Origin: Sphingobium trunci | Lineage (GTDB): Bacteria; Pseudomonadota; Alphaproteobacteria; Sphingomonadales; Sphingomonadaceae | Length of the DNA stretch: 45,174 bases | NCBI RefSeq assembly: GCF_022664535.1 | Contig: NZ_JAKUJY010000029.1 | Span: 1-45,174 of the forward strand | Direction of reading: 5' to 3' | In this document: positions 1 through 9,100 of the stretch, in pieces | Numbering within the stretch: position 1 is the stretch's first letter | How the letters are laid out: each line of letters starts with the position of its first letter | Program-made: the position numbers and the translations under genes | The notes under the pieces: generated by a model | The model's database searches: none | The model's input: the letters and a program-made list of their open reading frames with translations, nothing else | What the model was told of the DNA's origin: nothing

Positions 1-50
1 AAAATCGCGCCTTCACGGCTTGCTTACCATTTTTCGCTAGGCCGGGCGGC

Positions 51-1346
51 ATGAGCAAATATGCCGACCCCTGCCCGAAATCCGCCGTCAGCCATGGCGT
101 GGGCATCGCCGGTCTGCTGGGGCTGGGCCTCTGGACGCTGGTGGCGCGGCATTATGGGATGAACGGGCCGAATGCGGGCTTTGCCGCCGTGGTCGCCTGC
201 GGCGTGCCGATGGTCTTGTGGTCGCTGATCGTCGACCGGGTGCATCGCAACGCATCGACCGGGATCGACTGGGCTGCACCGGCGCGGCCATGGCGGGCGG
301 TACTGGACGTCAGCCTGGTCAAGATCGCCGGGCTTTGGGCGACATGGCTGGGCATCGCGGTCTTCTATTGCATCGCGCGCTGGTATTGGAGCGGCAATTA
401 CCGCTTTTCCATGGACCTGTTCATGGCCGCCATACCCTGGCTGCTGGCGGCGTCGGTGCCCTATGTGATCTGGCTGGACCGGCGGCTGGTCGAGCCGAAG
501 GACGCAACCCATGCCTTCGGGCAGTGGGTGATCGGCGGCGCGGCGGGGGTGCCTGACAAGGCGCAGGTGGCGCATCATGCGCGGGCCTGGGCGGTGAAGG
601 GCTTTTTCCTGGCCTTCATGATATCGATCGTGCCGGGCAATTTCGCCAGCGTCGTCGACTGGCAGATCGAAGATGCCTTTCGCAACCCGGTGGCGATGGC
701 GGGGTTCCTGATCGCGGTCATGTTCATGATCGACGTCTGCATGGCGACGGTGGGCTATATCCTGACTTTGAAGCCGCTGGATTCGCATATCCGGACGGCC
801 AATCCGCTTCTGTCCGGGTGGGTCGCGGCCCTGATCTGCTATCCGCCCTTCGTGCTGATGGGGAATGGCGGGCCGCTCGACTATCATGCGGGCGGGGCGG
901 AATGGGACGTCTGGACGCAAGGCATGGTGCCACTGCAATGGCTGCTCGGCGTGGTGCTGGTGCTGCTGACCGGCATCTATGCCTGGGCGACGGTGGCCTT
1001 TGGCCTGCGCTTTTCCAACCTGACGCATCGGGGCATATTGACCCATGGACCCTATCGCTGGACGCGGCATCCGGCCTATCTGTCGAAGAACCTCTTCTGG
1101 TGGTTTTCCTCGCTGCCGTTCCTCAGCCTGTCGGGCAGCCTGACCGACATGGTGCGCAATAGCGCGATGCTGGCGATCACCAATGCGGTCTATTATTGGC
1201 GCGCGAAGACCGAGGAAGCGCATCTGGGCGCTGACCCGGATTATGCCGCCTATAGCGCGTGGATGGCGCGCAACGGGGTGGTGCCGCGATTCTTTGCCTG
1301 GATGGCGGGGCGGAAGGTTGACGGGGTGGTGCAGCCTGCTGAGTGA
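51..1346 (+). CDS. ICMT/PEMT-like integral membrane methyltransferase family protein
   Basis: A 431-residue, strongly hydrophobic protein with about eight or nine likely membrane segments. The C-terminal part, roughly residues 325-415, carries the pattern of isoprenylcysteine carboxyl methyltransferase/phospholipid methyltransferase-type membrane enzymes: GPYRWTRHPAYLSKN, then a hydrophobic hairpin, then EEAHLGADPDYAAY. In that family this region forms the S-adenosylmethionine pocket at the membrane face. The N-terminal 300 residues are an additional polytopic domain I cannot name, so the substrate is unknown. The gene starts 50 bases into the window and converges with gshA, with a hairpin repeat between them. 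The family assignment is fairly secure; a true protein-methylating role is not shown. Confidence 0.75.
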   Translation: MSKYADPCPKSAVSHGVGIAGLLGLGLWTLVARHYGMNGPNAGFAAVVACGVPMVLWSLIVDRVHRNASTGIDWAAPARPWRAVLDVSLVKIAGLWATWLGIAVFYCIARWYWSGNYRFSMDLFMAAIPWLLAASVPYVIWLDRRLVEPKDATHAFGQWVIGGAAGVPDKAQVAHHARAWAVKGFFLAFMISIVPGNFASVVDWQIEDAFRNPVAMAGFLIAVMFMIDVCMATVGYILTLKPLDSHIRTANPLLSGWVAALICYPPFVLMGNGGPLDYHAGGAEWDVWTQGMVPLQWLLGVVLVLLTGIYAWATVAFGLRFSNLTHRGILTHGPYRWTRHPAYLSKNLFWWFSSLPFLSLSGSLTDMVRNSAMLAITNAVYYWRAKTEEAHLGADPDYAAYSAWMARNGVVPRFFAWMAGRKVDGVVQPAE

Positions 1347-1403
1347 GCGTTGCGCAGCACCCTCATCCAACTTCGCCTAACCGGCAGAGCCGGTAAGGCT
1401 GCC

Positions 1404-1432
1404 TATCCTTCTCCCATCGAGGGAGAAGGATA
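1404..1432. repeat. Perfect 12-bp inverted repeat between convergent genes
   Basis: TATCCTTCTCCC (1404-1415) and GGGAGAAGGATA (1421-1432) form a perfect stem with a five-base loop. It sits between the convergent ends of the methyltransferase gene (1346) and gshA (1437). It can act as a transcription terminator hairpin for either strand. The sequence preceding it (about 1355-1403) also contains an ACCGGCAGAGCCGGT palindrome-like stretch, so the whole block resembles a dispersed intergenic repeat. Confidence 0.6.
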
Positions 1433-1436
1433 ACCT

Positions 1437-2810
1437 TTAAAAGCTTTCCTCGGCGTAGATTTTGCCGAGGTCGCCCTGCCACTCGCCATGATAGCGGGCC
1501 AGCAGCCGTTCGGCATGGGTCTGGCCCGACGCCACGATCTCATCCAGCGGGGCGAGATAGCCGGTTTCATTGTCGCCCGAAGCATTGAGCCGCGCGCGCG
1601 CCGAAAGGCCGCTACGGGCGATGGCAAGGACTTCGGCGGCGATGTCGCGCAGTTTGCGGTTGCCCGGCAGGGGCGCGTCGAGGGCCAGTTTGGGCACGGA
1701 ATCGCGCAGTACCTGCCGTTCCTCCATGCTCCAGTCCTTGACCAGATCCCACGCCGCATCCAGCGCGCCATCGTCATAGAGCAGGCCGACCCACAGCGCC
1801 GGCAGCGCGCAGATGCGGCTCCACGGCCCGCCATCGGCGCCGCGCATTTCCAGGAAGCTTTTGAGGCGCACTTCGGGGAAGGCGGTCGAGAGATGATCCT
1901 CCCAATCCTTTTCCGTCGGCTTCTCGCCGGGCAGGGCGGGCAGCCTGCCTTCCAGGAAATCGCGGAAATTCTGGCCCGCGGCGTCGATATAGCGGCCGTC
2001 GCGATAGACGAAATACATCGGCACATCGAGCGCATAGTCGGCATAGCGTTCATAGCCGAAGCCGTCCTCGAACACGAAGGGCAGCATGCCGGTGCGGCCG
2101 GGGTCGGTGTCCGACCAGATATGGCTGCGGTAGGAAAGATAGCCGTTGGGCTTGCCTTCGGTGAAGGGCGAGTTGGCGAAGAGCGCCGTCGCCAGCGGTT
2201 GCAAAGCGAGGGAGACGCGGAACTTTTTCACCATGTCCGCCTCGCTGCCATAGTCGAGGTTGGTCTGGATGGTGCAGGTGCGCAACATCATGTCGAGACC
2301 CATCGACCCCACGCGCGGCATGTGGCGCAGCATGATGTCGTAGCGGCCCTTGGGCATGATGGGCAGGTCTTCGCGCGTCTTGTCCGGCCACATGCCCAGG
2401 CCCAGGAAACCCAGGCCCAGCATGTCGCCGACATATTTCACCTGTTCAAGGTGCCGGCTGGTTTCCGCGCAGGTCTGGTGCAGATTGTCGAGCGGCGCGC
2501 CGGAAAGTTCGAGCTGGCCCGCCGGTTCCAGGCTGATCGTGCCGTCGGTGCCGGACAGGGCGATGATATTCTCGCCCTCGAACACCGGATTCCAGCCATA
2601 GCGGGTGAGGCCGATCAGCAGCGTGTGGATGCCGCCCATCTCCTCATAGGAAGGGGCGTGATGATCCTTGCGGCTGTAGACGAATTTTTCATGCTCGGTG
2701 CCGATCCGCCAGCGATCCTTGGGCTTGGCGCCCTTGGAAAAGGCCGCGATCAACTGGTCGCGCCCCTCGATGATGGGATCGATCCCCCCTGAGTCGGTTC
2801 TGGTGCTCAT
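1437..2810 (-). CDS. gshA: Glutamate-cysteine ligase, plant/alphaproteobacterial type
   Basis: This enzyme joins glutamate and cysteine with ATP, the first step of glutathione synthesis, in the cytoplasm. The 457-residue product shows the typical core of the plant-like GCS2 class: RIGTEHEKFVY near the N terminus, GTDGTISLEPAGQLELSG around residue 90, and MLRTCTIQTNLDYGSEADM around residue 180. I placed the start at the ATG at 2810 (MSTRTDSGG), because the open frame upstream of it to 2891 does not resemble the family. It lies 102 bases downstream of rsmE on the same strand and could be co-transcribed with it. Length and motifs are normal. Confidence 0.95.
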   Translation of the reverse strand: MSTRTDSGGIDPIIEGRDQLIAAFSKGAKPKDRWRIGTEHEKFVYSRKDHHAPSYEEMGGIHTLLIGLTRYGWNPVFEGENIIALSGTDGTISLEPAGQLELSGAPLDNLHQTCAETSRHLEQVKYVGDMLGLGFLGLGMWPDKTREDLPIMPKGRYDIMLRHMPRVGSMGLDMMLRTCTIQTNLDYGSEADMVKKFRVSLALQPLATALFANSPFTEGKPNGYLSYRSHIWSDTDPGRTGMLPFVFEDGFGYERYADYALDVPMYFVYRDGRYIDAAGQNFRDFLEGRLPALPGEKPTEKDWEDHLSTAFPEVRLKSFLEMRGADGGPWSRICALPALWVGLLYDDGALDAAWDLVKDWSMEERQVLRDSVPKLALDAPLPGNRKLRDIAAEVLAIARSGLSARARLNASGDNETGYLAPLDEIVASGQTHAERLLARYHGEWQGDLGKIYAEESF

Positions 2811-2912
2811 GCCCCGCCTTAATCTTTGCCCCTGCCGCGTCAAACTGAGAACGCGCGGCGTCCAGATAAGCTGCGTTGATGACAGCTTCAATCCGGTTGC
2901 GGAAGAAAACGA

Positions 2913-3659
2913 TTAGCGCCAGTCGCCATTGAGCGTCATCCAGGCGGTGGTCGCGGCGATGGCGGCGGTTTCGGCGCGCAGGATACGGGGACCCAGCGAG
3001 ACCGGCACGGCCTTGGCCAGCGCGCGGATCGCCTCGCGCTCCGCGGGGTCGAAGCCGCCTTCGGGACCGATCAGGAAGGCCGCCGGGCCGGGATGGGCCT
3101 TGAGCGTATCGGCCAGCGCCCCGCCGCCGGTTTCGTCCGCGAAGAAGAGCCAGCGGTCATCCGGCCAGTCCCGCAGCAGCGCGTCCAGCTTCACCATTTC
3201 GCCCAGGTCGGGCAGGGCGGTGCGGCCGCATTGTTCGGCCGCCTCGACCAGATGGCTGTGCAGGCGGTCGAGATTCAGCCTGTCCACCACCGCGCGCCGG
3301 GTAAGCACGGGCTGCAGCCTCGCCACCCCGAGTTCGCAGGCCTTTTCTGCGATCAGGTCGATGCGGCCCTTCCGGATCGGGGCGCAGCAAAGCCAGAAAT
3401 CGGGAACATCCTCGGGCGGCCTTGTCTGGCGGACGATGTCGAGGACCAGGTCGCGCTTGCGGATATCGCGGGCGCGGGCCGCCCATTCGCCCGACCGGCC
3501 ATCGAACAGCAGCACGATATCGTCCGGCTTCACCCGCATGACGCTGATGAGATAATGGGCGGGATTGCCGTCCACCGGAACGGCCACGCCCTCGCCCAGC
3601 GGCGTTTCGACATGAAGGCGCGGGGCGCTTTGCGGCGGCCAGGCGGGAGTTGCGGTCAT
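2913..3659 (-). CDS. rsmE: 16S rRNA (uracil-1498-N3)-methyltransferase
   Basis: A 248-residue SPOUT-class RNA methyltransferase that modifies U1498 of 16S rRNA in the 30S subunit. The N-terminal PUA-like part has HYLISVMRVKPDDIVLLFDG. The C-terminal trefoil-knot motifs are clear: FLIGPEGGFDPAERE around residue 195 and LGPRILRAETAAIAATTAW at the end, which form the AdoMet pocket. It is directly followed by gshA on the same strand. Its upstream region is shared with the divergent ubiA and contains a long inverted repeat. The rsmE-gshA pairing is common in sphingomonads as far as I know. Confidence 0.95.
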   Translation of the reverse strand: MTATPAWPPQSAPRLHVETPLGEGVAVPVDGNPAHYLISVMRVKPDDIVLLFDGRSGEWAARARDIRKRDLVLDIVRQTRPPEDVPDFWLCCAPIRKGRIDLIAEKACELGVARLQPVLTRRAVVDRLNLDRLHSHLVEAAEQCGRTALPDLGEMVKLDALLRDWPDDRWLFFADETGGGALADTLKAHPGPAAFLIGPEGGFDPAEREAIRALAKAVPVSLGPRILRAETAAIAATTAWMTLNGDWR

Positions 3660-3682
3660 TTTGTCTCTTCCATTTGCGCCCT

Positions 3683-3734
3683 GCTTGTCGAAGCGCCTTT
3701 CTTCCCTAAAGAGAAGGGCGGCCCTTCGACAAGC
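3683..3734. repeat. Inverted repeat (GCTTGTCGAAG ... CTTCGACAAGC) in the rsmE/ubiA divergent region
   Basis: The arms GCTTGTCGAAG (3683-3693) and CTTCGACAAGC (3724-3734) are perfect 11-bp complements. The interior adds a second imperfect stem, CGCCTTTCTTC against GAGAAGGGCG, so most of the 52 bases can fold. CTTCGACAAGC-type repeats are recalled as frequent dispersed intergenic elements in sphingomonad genomes. Here the repeat occupies the only promoter space between divergent rsmE and ubiA, so any promoter must flank or overlap it. Confidence 0.6.
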
Positions 3735-3778
3735 TGGTACGAGTCACGTGCCGCGAACCCAGGGCTGAGGGAGTCGTG

Positions 3779-4684
3779 GTGAATCAGACGATAGTTCCCG
3801 ACAGCGAAGCGCGTGGTTTGCTCGCCCGCCTGCCGGATACCCCGCGCGCGCTGGCGCTGCTGGCGCGGTTCGACCGGCCGATCGGCTGGTGGCTGCTGTT
3901 CTGGCCGGGGGCCTGGGCGGTGGCGCTGGCGGGCGGGGCGCGGATGCACTGGCCGCTGATCGCCTGGCTGCTGCTGGGCAGCGTCGCGATGCGCGGGGCG
4001 GGATGCGTGTTCAACGATATCGTCGATCGCGACCTGGACCGGCAGGTGGCGCGCACGGCGTCCCGGCCGCTGGCGAGCGGGGCGGTGTCCCTGAAAACCG
4101 CCTGGATGTGGCTGGTGTCGCTCTGCCTCGTTGGACTGGCGGTGCTGTTGCAGCTCCACCTCGCTGCGCAGGCCGTCGCCCTGGGGTCGCTGGCTCTGGT
4201 GGCGGCCTATCCGTTCATGAAGCGGATCACCGGCTGGCCGCAAGTCTGGCTTGGCCTCGTCTTTTCCTGGGCGGCGCTGGTCGGGTGGTGCGAGGTCATG
4301 GGATCGATCACCCTGCCGGGGCTGCTGCTCTATGGCGGCTGCCTGTTCTGGGTAGTGGGCTATGACACCATCTATGCGTTGCAGGACCGCGAGGATGACG
4401 CGCTGATCGGCATCGGGTCGAGCGCGCTGTCCATGGGGCGCCATGTGCGGGCCGGGGTGGCGCTTTGCTATGCGCTGGCGCTGGGACTGTGGGCGGCGGC
4501 GATCTGGCAGGTGCGGCCGCAGGAACTGGCGTTGCTGGCTCTGCTGCCGATGGCGGTGCATCTGGTCTGGCAGGTGGGGACGCTGAAGGAGGATGGCATC
4601 GATCCGCTCACCAAATTCCGGTCCAATCGCTTTGCAGGATTGCTGATGTTCCTGGGATGTCTGGTCGTCGGGAGTGCCGCATGA
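3779..4684 (+). CDS. ubiA: 4-hydroxybenzoate polyprenyltransferase
   Basis: A membrane prenyltransferase that attaches the polyprenyl tail to 4-hydroxybenzoate in ubiquinone synthesis. Both aspartate-rich motifs of the UbiA superfamily are present: NDIVDRDLD at about residues 79-87 and YDTIYALQDREDD near residue 200. These bind magnesium and the isoprenyl diphosphate. Around nine hydrophobic helices are visible. Two adjacent GTG codons (3776 and 3779) could start it. I prefer 3779 because the AGGGAG ribosome-binding site at 3768-3773 is five bases from it but only two from 3776. The stop overlaps the next gene in an ATGA, so translation is probably coupled to the phospholipase D-family gene. 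Confidence 0.94.
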   Translation: MNQTIVPDSEARGLLARLPDTPRALALLARFDRPIGWWLLFWPGAWAVALAGGARMHWPLIAWLLLGSVAMRGAGCVFNDIVDRDLDRQVARTASRPLASGAVSLKTAWMWLVSLCLVGLAVLLQLHLAAQAVALGSLALVAAYPFMKRITGWPQVWLGLVFSWAALVGWCEVMGSITLPGLLLYGGCLFWVVGYDTIYALQDREDDALIGIGSSALSMGRHVRAGVALCYALALGLWAAAIWQVRPQELALLALLPMAVHLVWQVGTLKEDGIDPLTKFRSNRFAGLLMFLGCLVVGSAA

Positions 4685-6138
4685 GCGGTCCGCGACAGGG
4701 CGAGGATTGCTGGCGTATCGAGCGCGCTGCCCAGGCGAGCGTGATCGTCGATGCGGATGCCTATTTCCGTCACGCCCGCACGGCGATGATGAAGGCAAGG
4801 CGGCGGATCATGCTGATCGGCTGGGACTTCGATTCGCGCATCAGCCTGATCCGCAAGGATGAGGCGGAGGATGACGGGCCGGTCATCATCGGCGATTTCA
4901 TCAGCTGGCTTGTGGATCGCAGTCCCGATCTGGAAATCTACCTGCTGCGCTGGGATGTGGGCGCGATGAAGTCGATGGTGCGGCCGTCGAACCTGATCAC
5001 CACGGTCAGGTGGATGGCGCATCCGCGCATCACGGTGAAGCTCGACAGCCATCATCCGCCCGCCGCCTCGCATCATCAGAAGATCGTCGTGATCGACGAT
5101 TGTTTCGCCTTTTGCGGCGGGATCGACATGACGGCGGATCGCTGGGACACGCGGCATCATCGTGATGACGATCCGGCGCGGCGGCGTCCGGACGGCTCGC
5201 CCTATGGTCCTTGGCATGACGCGACCACCGCCTTGCAGGGGCCGGTGGCGGCGGCGCTGGGCGAACATGCGCGCAACCGGTGGAGGGGCGCGGGGGGCGG
5301 CGAGCTGGCGCCGGTAGAGGGCGTGGCGGATTGCTGGCCCGAGACGCTGCCGGTGCAGTTCAGGGACGTGGATGTCGCCATCGCCCGCTCCGCGCCGGAA
5401 ATGGAGGATCAGACGCCGCTGATCGAGATCGAGCGGCTTTATGTGAACCAGATCGCTTCGGCCCGGCATTCCATCTATGCCGAGAGCCAATATTTCGCCT
5501 CCCGCCGCATTGCCGAGGCGATCGCAGCGCGCCTCGGCGAAGCGGACGGGCCGGAGATCGTCATCATCAATCCGGAGCAAGCCGATGGCTGGCTGGAGCA
5601 GCAGGCCATGGACACCGCCCGTGCCCGGCTGTTCGAGGCGCTGAAGGCGCGGGACGTCCATGGGCGGCTGCGGCTCTACCATCCCTTCACCGCGCGCGGG
5701 GAGCCGATCTACGTCCATGCCAAGGTGCTGATCGCCGATGACCGGGTTTTGCGGGTGGGATCATCCAATATGAACAACCGGTCGATGCGGCTCGACACGG
5801 AATGCGACGTCACGATCGATGCGGCGCTGCCTGCCAACAAAGGGCAGGAAGCCGTCATTCGGGGAATACGCGACGATCTGATCGCCGAGCATCTGGACCT
5901 GCCGGTCGAGCGGGTGGCGGCGGTGATCGCCGAGCGCGGGCTGATCGCCGCCATAGAGCAGTTGCGGGACAAGCCGGGCCGGACCCTGCGCCCCTATGCG
6001 ACGCCGGACCTGAACGGCGTGCAGGCATGGCTGGCGGACCATGAAGTGCTCGATCCCGAAGGGCCGGGCGAGATGTTCGAGCCGGTCGAGCATCGCGGGC
6101 TGTTCCGCCGCATGCGCGGGTGGATGGAGCGGGGATGA
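4681..6138 (+). CDS. Phospholipase D-family protein (two HKD motifs)
   Basis: A 485-residue protein with two HKD half-sites: HHQKIVVIDD (His132, Lys134, Asp139) and HAKVLIADD (His346, Lys348, Asp353), the latter followed by GSSNMNNRS. In the PLD superfamily the two motifs build one active site that hydrolyses or transfers phosphodiesters. Candidate roles are phospholipase D or a cardiolipin-synthase-like enzyme. No N-terminal signal peptide or membrane helices are evident, which argues against a classic Cls and leaves the substrate open. The start is the ATG that overlaps the ubiA stop (ATGA). It converges with smc, leaving only three bases between the stops. Confidence 0.88.
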   Translation: MSGPRQGEDCWRIERAAQASVIVDADAYFRHARTAMMKARRRIMLIGWDFDSRISLIRKDEAEDDGPVIIGDFISWLVDRSPDLEIYLLRWDVGAMKSMVRPSNLITTVRWMAHPRITVKLDSHHPPAASHHQKIVVIDDCFAFCGGIDMTADRWDTRHHRDDDPARRRPDGSPYGPWHDATTALQGPVAAALGEHARNRWRGAGGGELAPVEGVADCWPETLPVQFRDVDVAIARSAPEMEDQTPLIEIERLYVNQIASARHSIYAESQYFASRRIAEAIAARLGEADGPEIVIINPEQADGWLEQQAMDTARARLFEALKARDVHGRLRLYHPFTARGEPIYVHAKVLIADDRVLRVGSSNMNNRSMRLDTECDVTIDAALPANKGQEAVIRGIRDDLIAEHLDLPVERVAAVIAERGLIAAIEQLRDKPGRTLRPYATPDLNGVQAWLADHEVLDPEGPGEMFEPVEHRGLFRRMRGWMERG

Positions 6139-6141
6139 AGC

Positions 6142-9100
6142 CTATTCGGCGGCGAGCAGGGCCTCCGCGCCGCCGAGGTTGACCGAAACAAGGCGACTGA
6201 CCCCGCGTTCGACCATGGTGACGCCGAACAGCCGGTGCATGCGCGCCATCGTCACCGCATTGTGGCTGACGATCAGGTAGCGAGTGTCGGTCTGCCCCAC
6301 CATCGCGTCGAGCAGGTCGCAGAAGCGCTCGACATTGGCGTCGTCCAGCGGCGCGTCGACTTCGTCCAGCACGCAGATCGGGGCGGGGTTCGTCAGGAAA
6401 AGCCCGAAGATCAGCGCCACGGCGGTCAGCGCCTGTTCGCCGCCCGACAGCAGGGTCAATGCTGCCAGTTTCTTGCCCGGCGGCTGGGCCATGATCTCCA
6501 GGCCCGCTTCCAGGGGATCGTCGCTGTCGATCAGTTCCAGATGCGCCTGGCCGCCGTTGAACAAAGTGGTGAAGAGGCGGCGGAAATGGCCGTCCACCGC
6601 CTCGAACGCGGCGAGCAGGCGCTGGCGGCCCTCCCGGTTCAGGCTGCCGATCGAGCCGCGCAGGCGGTTGATCGCCTGGGTCAGTTCATCGCTTTCGGCG
6701 CGGCTGGTGGCCTGGGTGGTTTCCAGTTCCTCCAGTTCCTGCGCCGCGACGAGATTGACTGGGCCGATCCGCTCGCGCTCGGTGGACAGGCGGTCATGCT
6801 CGGCCTGCTCATTCTGGGCGATGCGAATGTCGGCGCTGGCGAAGCCGAGCTTTTCCGGCAGGACCGGCGGCGGGCATTCGAAGCGTTCGCCGGACAGGCG
6901 GTTGGTCTCGACGCGCCTTTCGTCGGCCGCCTCGGCCCGGGCGACGGCGGTGGCGCGGGCTTCCCGCGCGCTGGCGAGGCTTTCGCCCGCCTGGGAGGCG
7001 CGCTGTTCGGCGGCGCGCAGCAGGGCTTCGGCTTCGCTCTCTTCACGGCGGGCGGCGTCGGCGGCCTGGGTGAGGCTGTCGCCTTGCTCGGCGAGGGCCG
7101 CGATGGTGGCGGCAAGGCTGTCGGGCTGGTCGGCGATCGACGCGCGCTCCCGGGCGATGGTTTCGCCGCGCTCGACCATGGCGGCGATGCGCTTGGCCGC
7201 CTCGCCCGCGCGGGCGCGCCAGCCCCTGGCCTCGGCATCGGCGGCGGCCATGCGTTCGCGGTCGCTCGCCAGCGCGCGGTCGGCGAGCGCCTGATCGGCC
7301 TGCAACTGGCTGACGGCGAGACGGGCCTTTTCGCTCGCCTGTTGCAGCGTGGTAACGAGGCTGCGGGTTTCCTCGCCGTCCGGCATGGCGGCGCGGCTGG
7401 CCTCGGCCTTGTCCTGTTCGGCCTGCGCGGCATGACGATCGGCGCGGGCTTCGGTCAGCCGTTCCTCGATGGCTTCGCGGCGGCCGGTCAGCCGTTCGAG
7501 CGCGGTGGCGGCCTCGTCGGCGGCGCGGAGCGCGGTGCGCAGGCGCTGGTCGGCATCAGAAAGCTGCGCGCGGCCGGTGGCGAGGGTTTGCGCGGCGTCA
7601 CGCTCGCGTGTCGAGGCGGCATCCTGCGCGGCGCGGGCGCTCCCGACTTCCTCCTCGGCAGCGGGCCGGGCGGCGGCAATGGCTTCGAGGCGATTGAACC
7701 GGATCAGCCGTTCGGCCGCCGCCGCGCCGCCCTCGGCCGCCAGATAGCCGTCCCAGCGGCGGAGTTGGCCGTCCTTGGTGACGAGCCGCTGGCCGACGGC
7801 AAGGGGCTGGCCTTCATCGCTCTCCGCCACGGCGACTTGCGCCAGACGGCGGGCCAGTTCGGCCGGCGCGGTGACATGGGCGGAAAGGGCGGCGCAGCCT
7901 GCAGGCAAAGCGGGGTCGCTGTCGAGCGGCGCCGCACCGGCCCAGCGGCGCTTGCCTTCTGCGGCGATGGGAGCCTCCAGATCGTCGCCCAGCGCGGCGG
8001 CCAGCGCCCGTTCGAAGCCGGGCGCGGCCTTCAACCGGTCGAGAGCGCGGCTGCGGTTGCCGGTGCCGCTCTCGACGGCGCGCTGGAGGGCGGCGGCTTC
8101 GCTGTCGAGCGCAGCCAGTGCGGCGCGGGCGGAAGCGAGCCCGGCTTCGGCACCGGCGCGGGCCTCGGCGGCTTCGGCGCGGCTGGTTTCGGCAGCGCGG
8201 ATCGTGGCTTCGGCGGCGTCGCGGTCGGCGCTGGCCTGCTGTTGCGCGGCGAGCGCTTCGGCGCGCCGGGCTTCGAGCGGGGCGGCGTCGGGCAAGGCGG
8301 CGGCTTCGGCTTCAAGGCGCTGGGCTTCGCGGCTCGCCCGGTCCAGGCGGCTGCGCGCCGCAGCCAGGGCGGCTTCGGCCACGCGCAGTTCGGCCTGCTC
8401 GCCCGCCTGTTTCGCCATGGCTTTGGCAAGATCAAGTTCGGCGTCGCGGGCAGCGTCCTCGGCGCGGGCGATGCGGCCCGCGAAATCGGGGCGCATCGCT
8501 TCGGTTTCGGCGATCCGCGCCTTGAGCGCGGCGATTTCGCCAGTGAGGCGCGCGATCGCCTCCGCCGCGTCATTGGCGAGCGTGCCTTCGCGTTCCCGGT
8601 CTTCCTCCAGCCGGTCGGCCTGTTGCGCAAGGTCATGGAGGCGGCGCACCACGCCGTCGCGCTCGGTGCGCAGAGCCGTGAGCCTGTGTCCCGCCTCGCT
8701 GGCGGCGTCGCGGGCGCTCTGGGCTGCGGCGCGCTTTTGCGCCAAAGCCTCGACCGCGGCATTGGCGTGGACGGCGGCCGCCTGTTGCGCTTCCTGCGCG
8801 GCGATGACGGCGCTTTCGGCCTGTTTGGCTTCGCCACGGGCGGCGTCGGCGCTGGCGGCGGCTTCGCGCCAGCGGGCGAAGATGGTGCGCGCTTCGGCGA
8901 CGCGGATCTGTTCGGACAGGCGGATATAGCGTTCCGCCGCCTTGGCCTGGCGGCGCAGGCTGTTGGCGCGGGCGTCCATGTCCGACAGGATTTCATCGAG
9001 CCGCATGAGGTTCGCCTCGGCGGCACGCAGCTTCTGTTCCGCATCCTTGCGGCGGACATGCAGGCCCGAAATGCCCGCCGCCTCCTCCAGCATGGCGCGG

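Noticed and set aside
24..1370. Long minus-strand frame opposite the membrane methyltransferase
   Set aside because: Histidine/arginine/proline-rich shadow typical of antisense frames in high-GC genes; the plus-strand protein has clear membrane and family motifs.
3656..4798. Minus-strand frame opposite ubiA
   Set aside because: No recognisable motif and extreme Gln/Arg/His content; the plus strand encodes both UbiA aspartate motifs.
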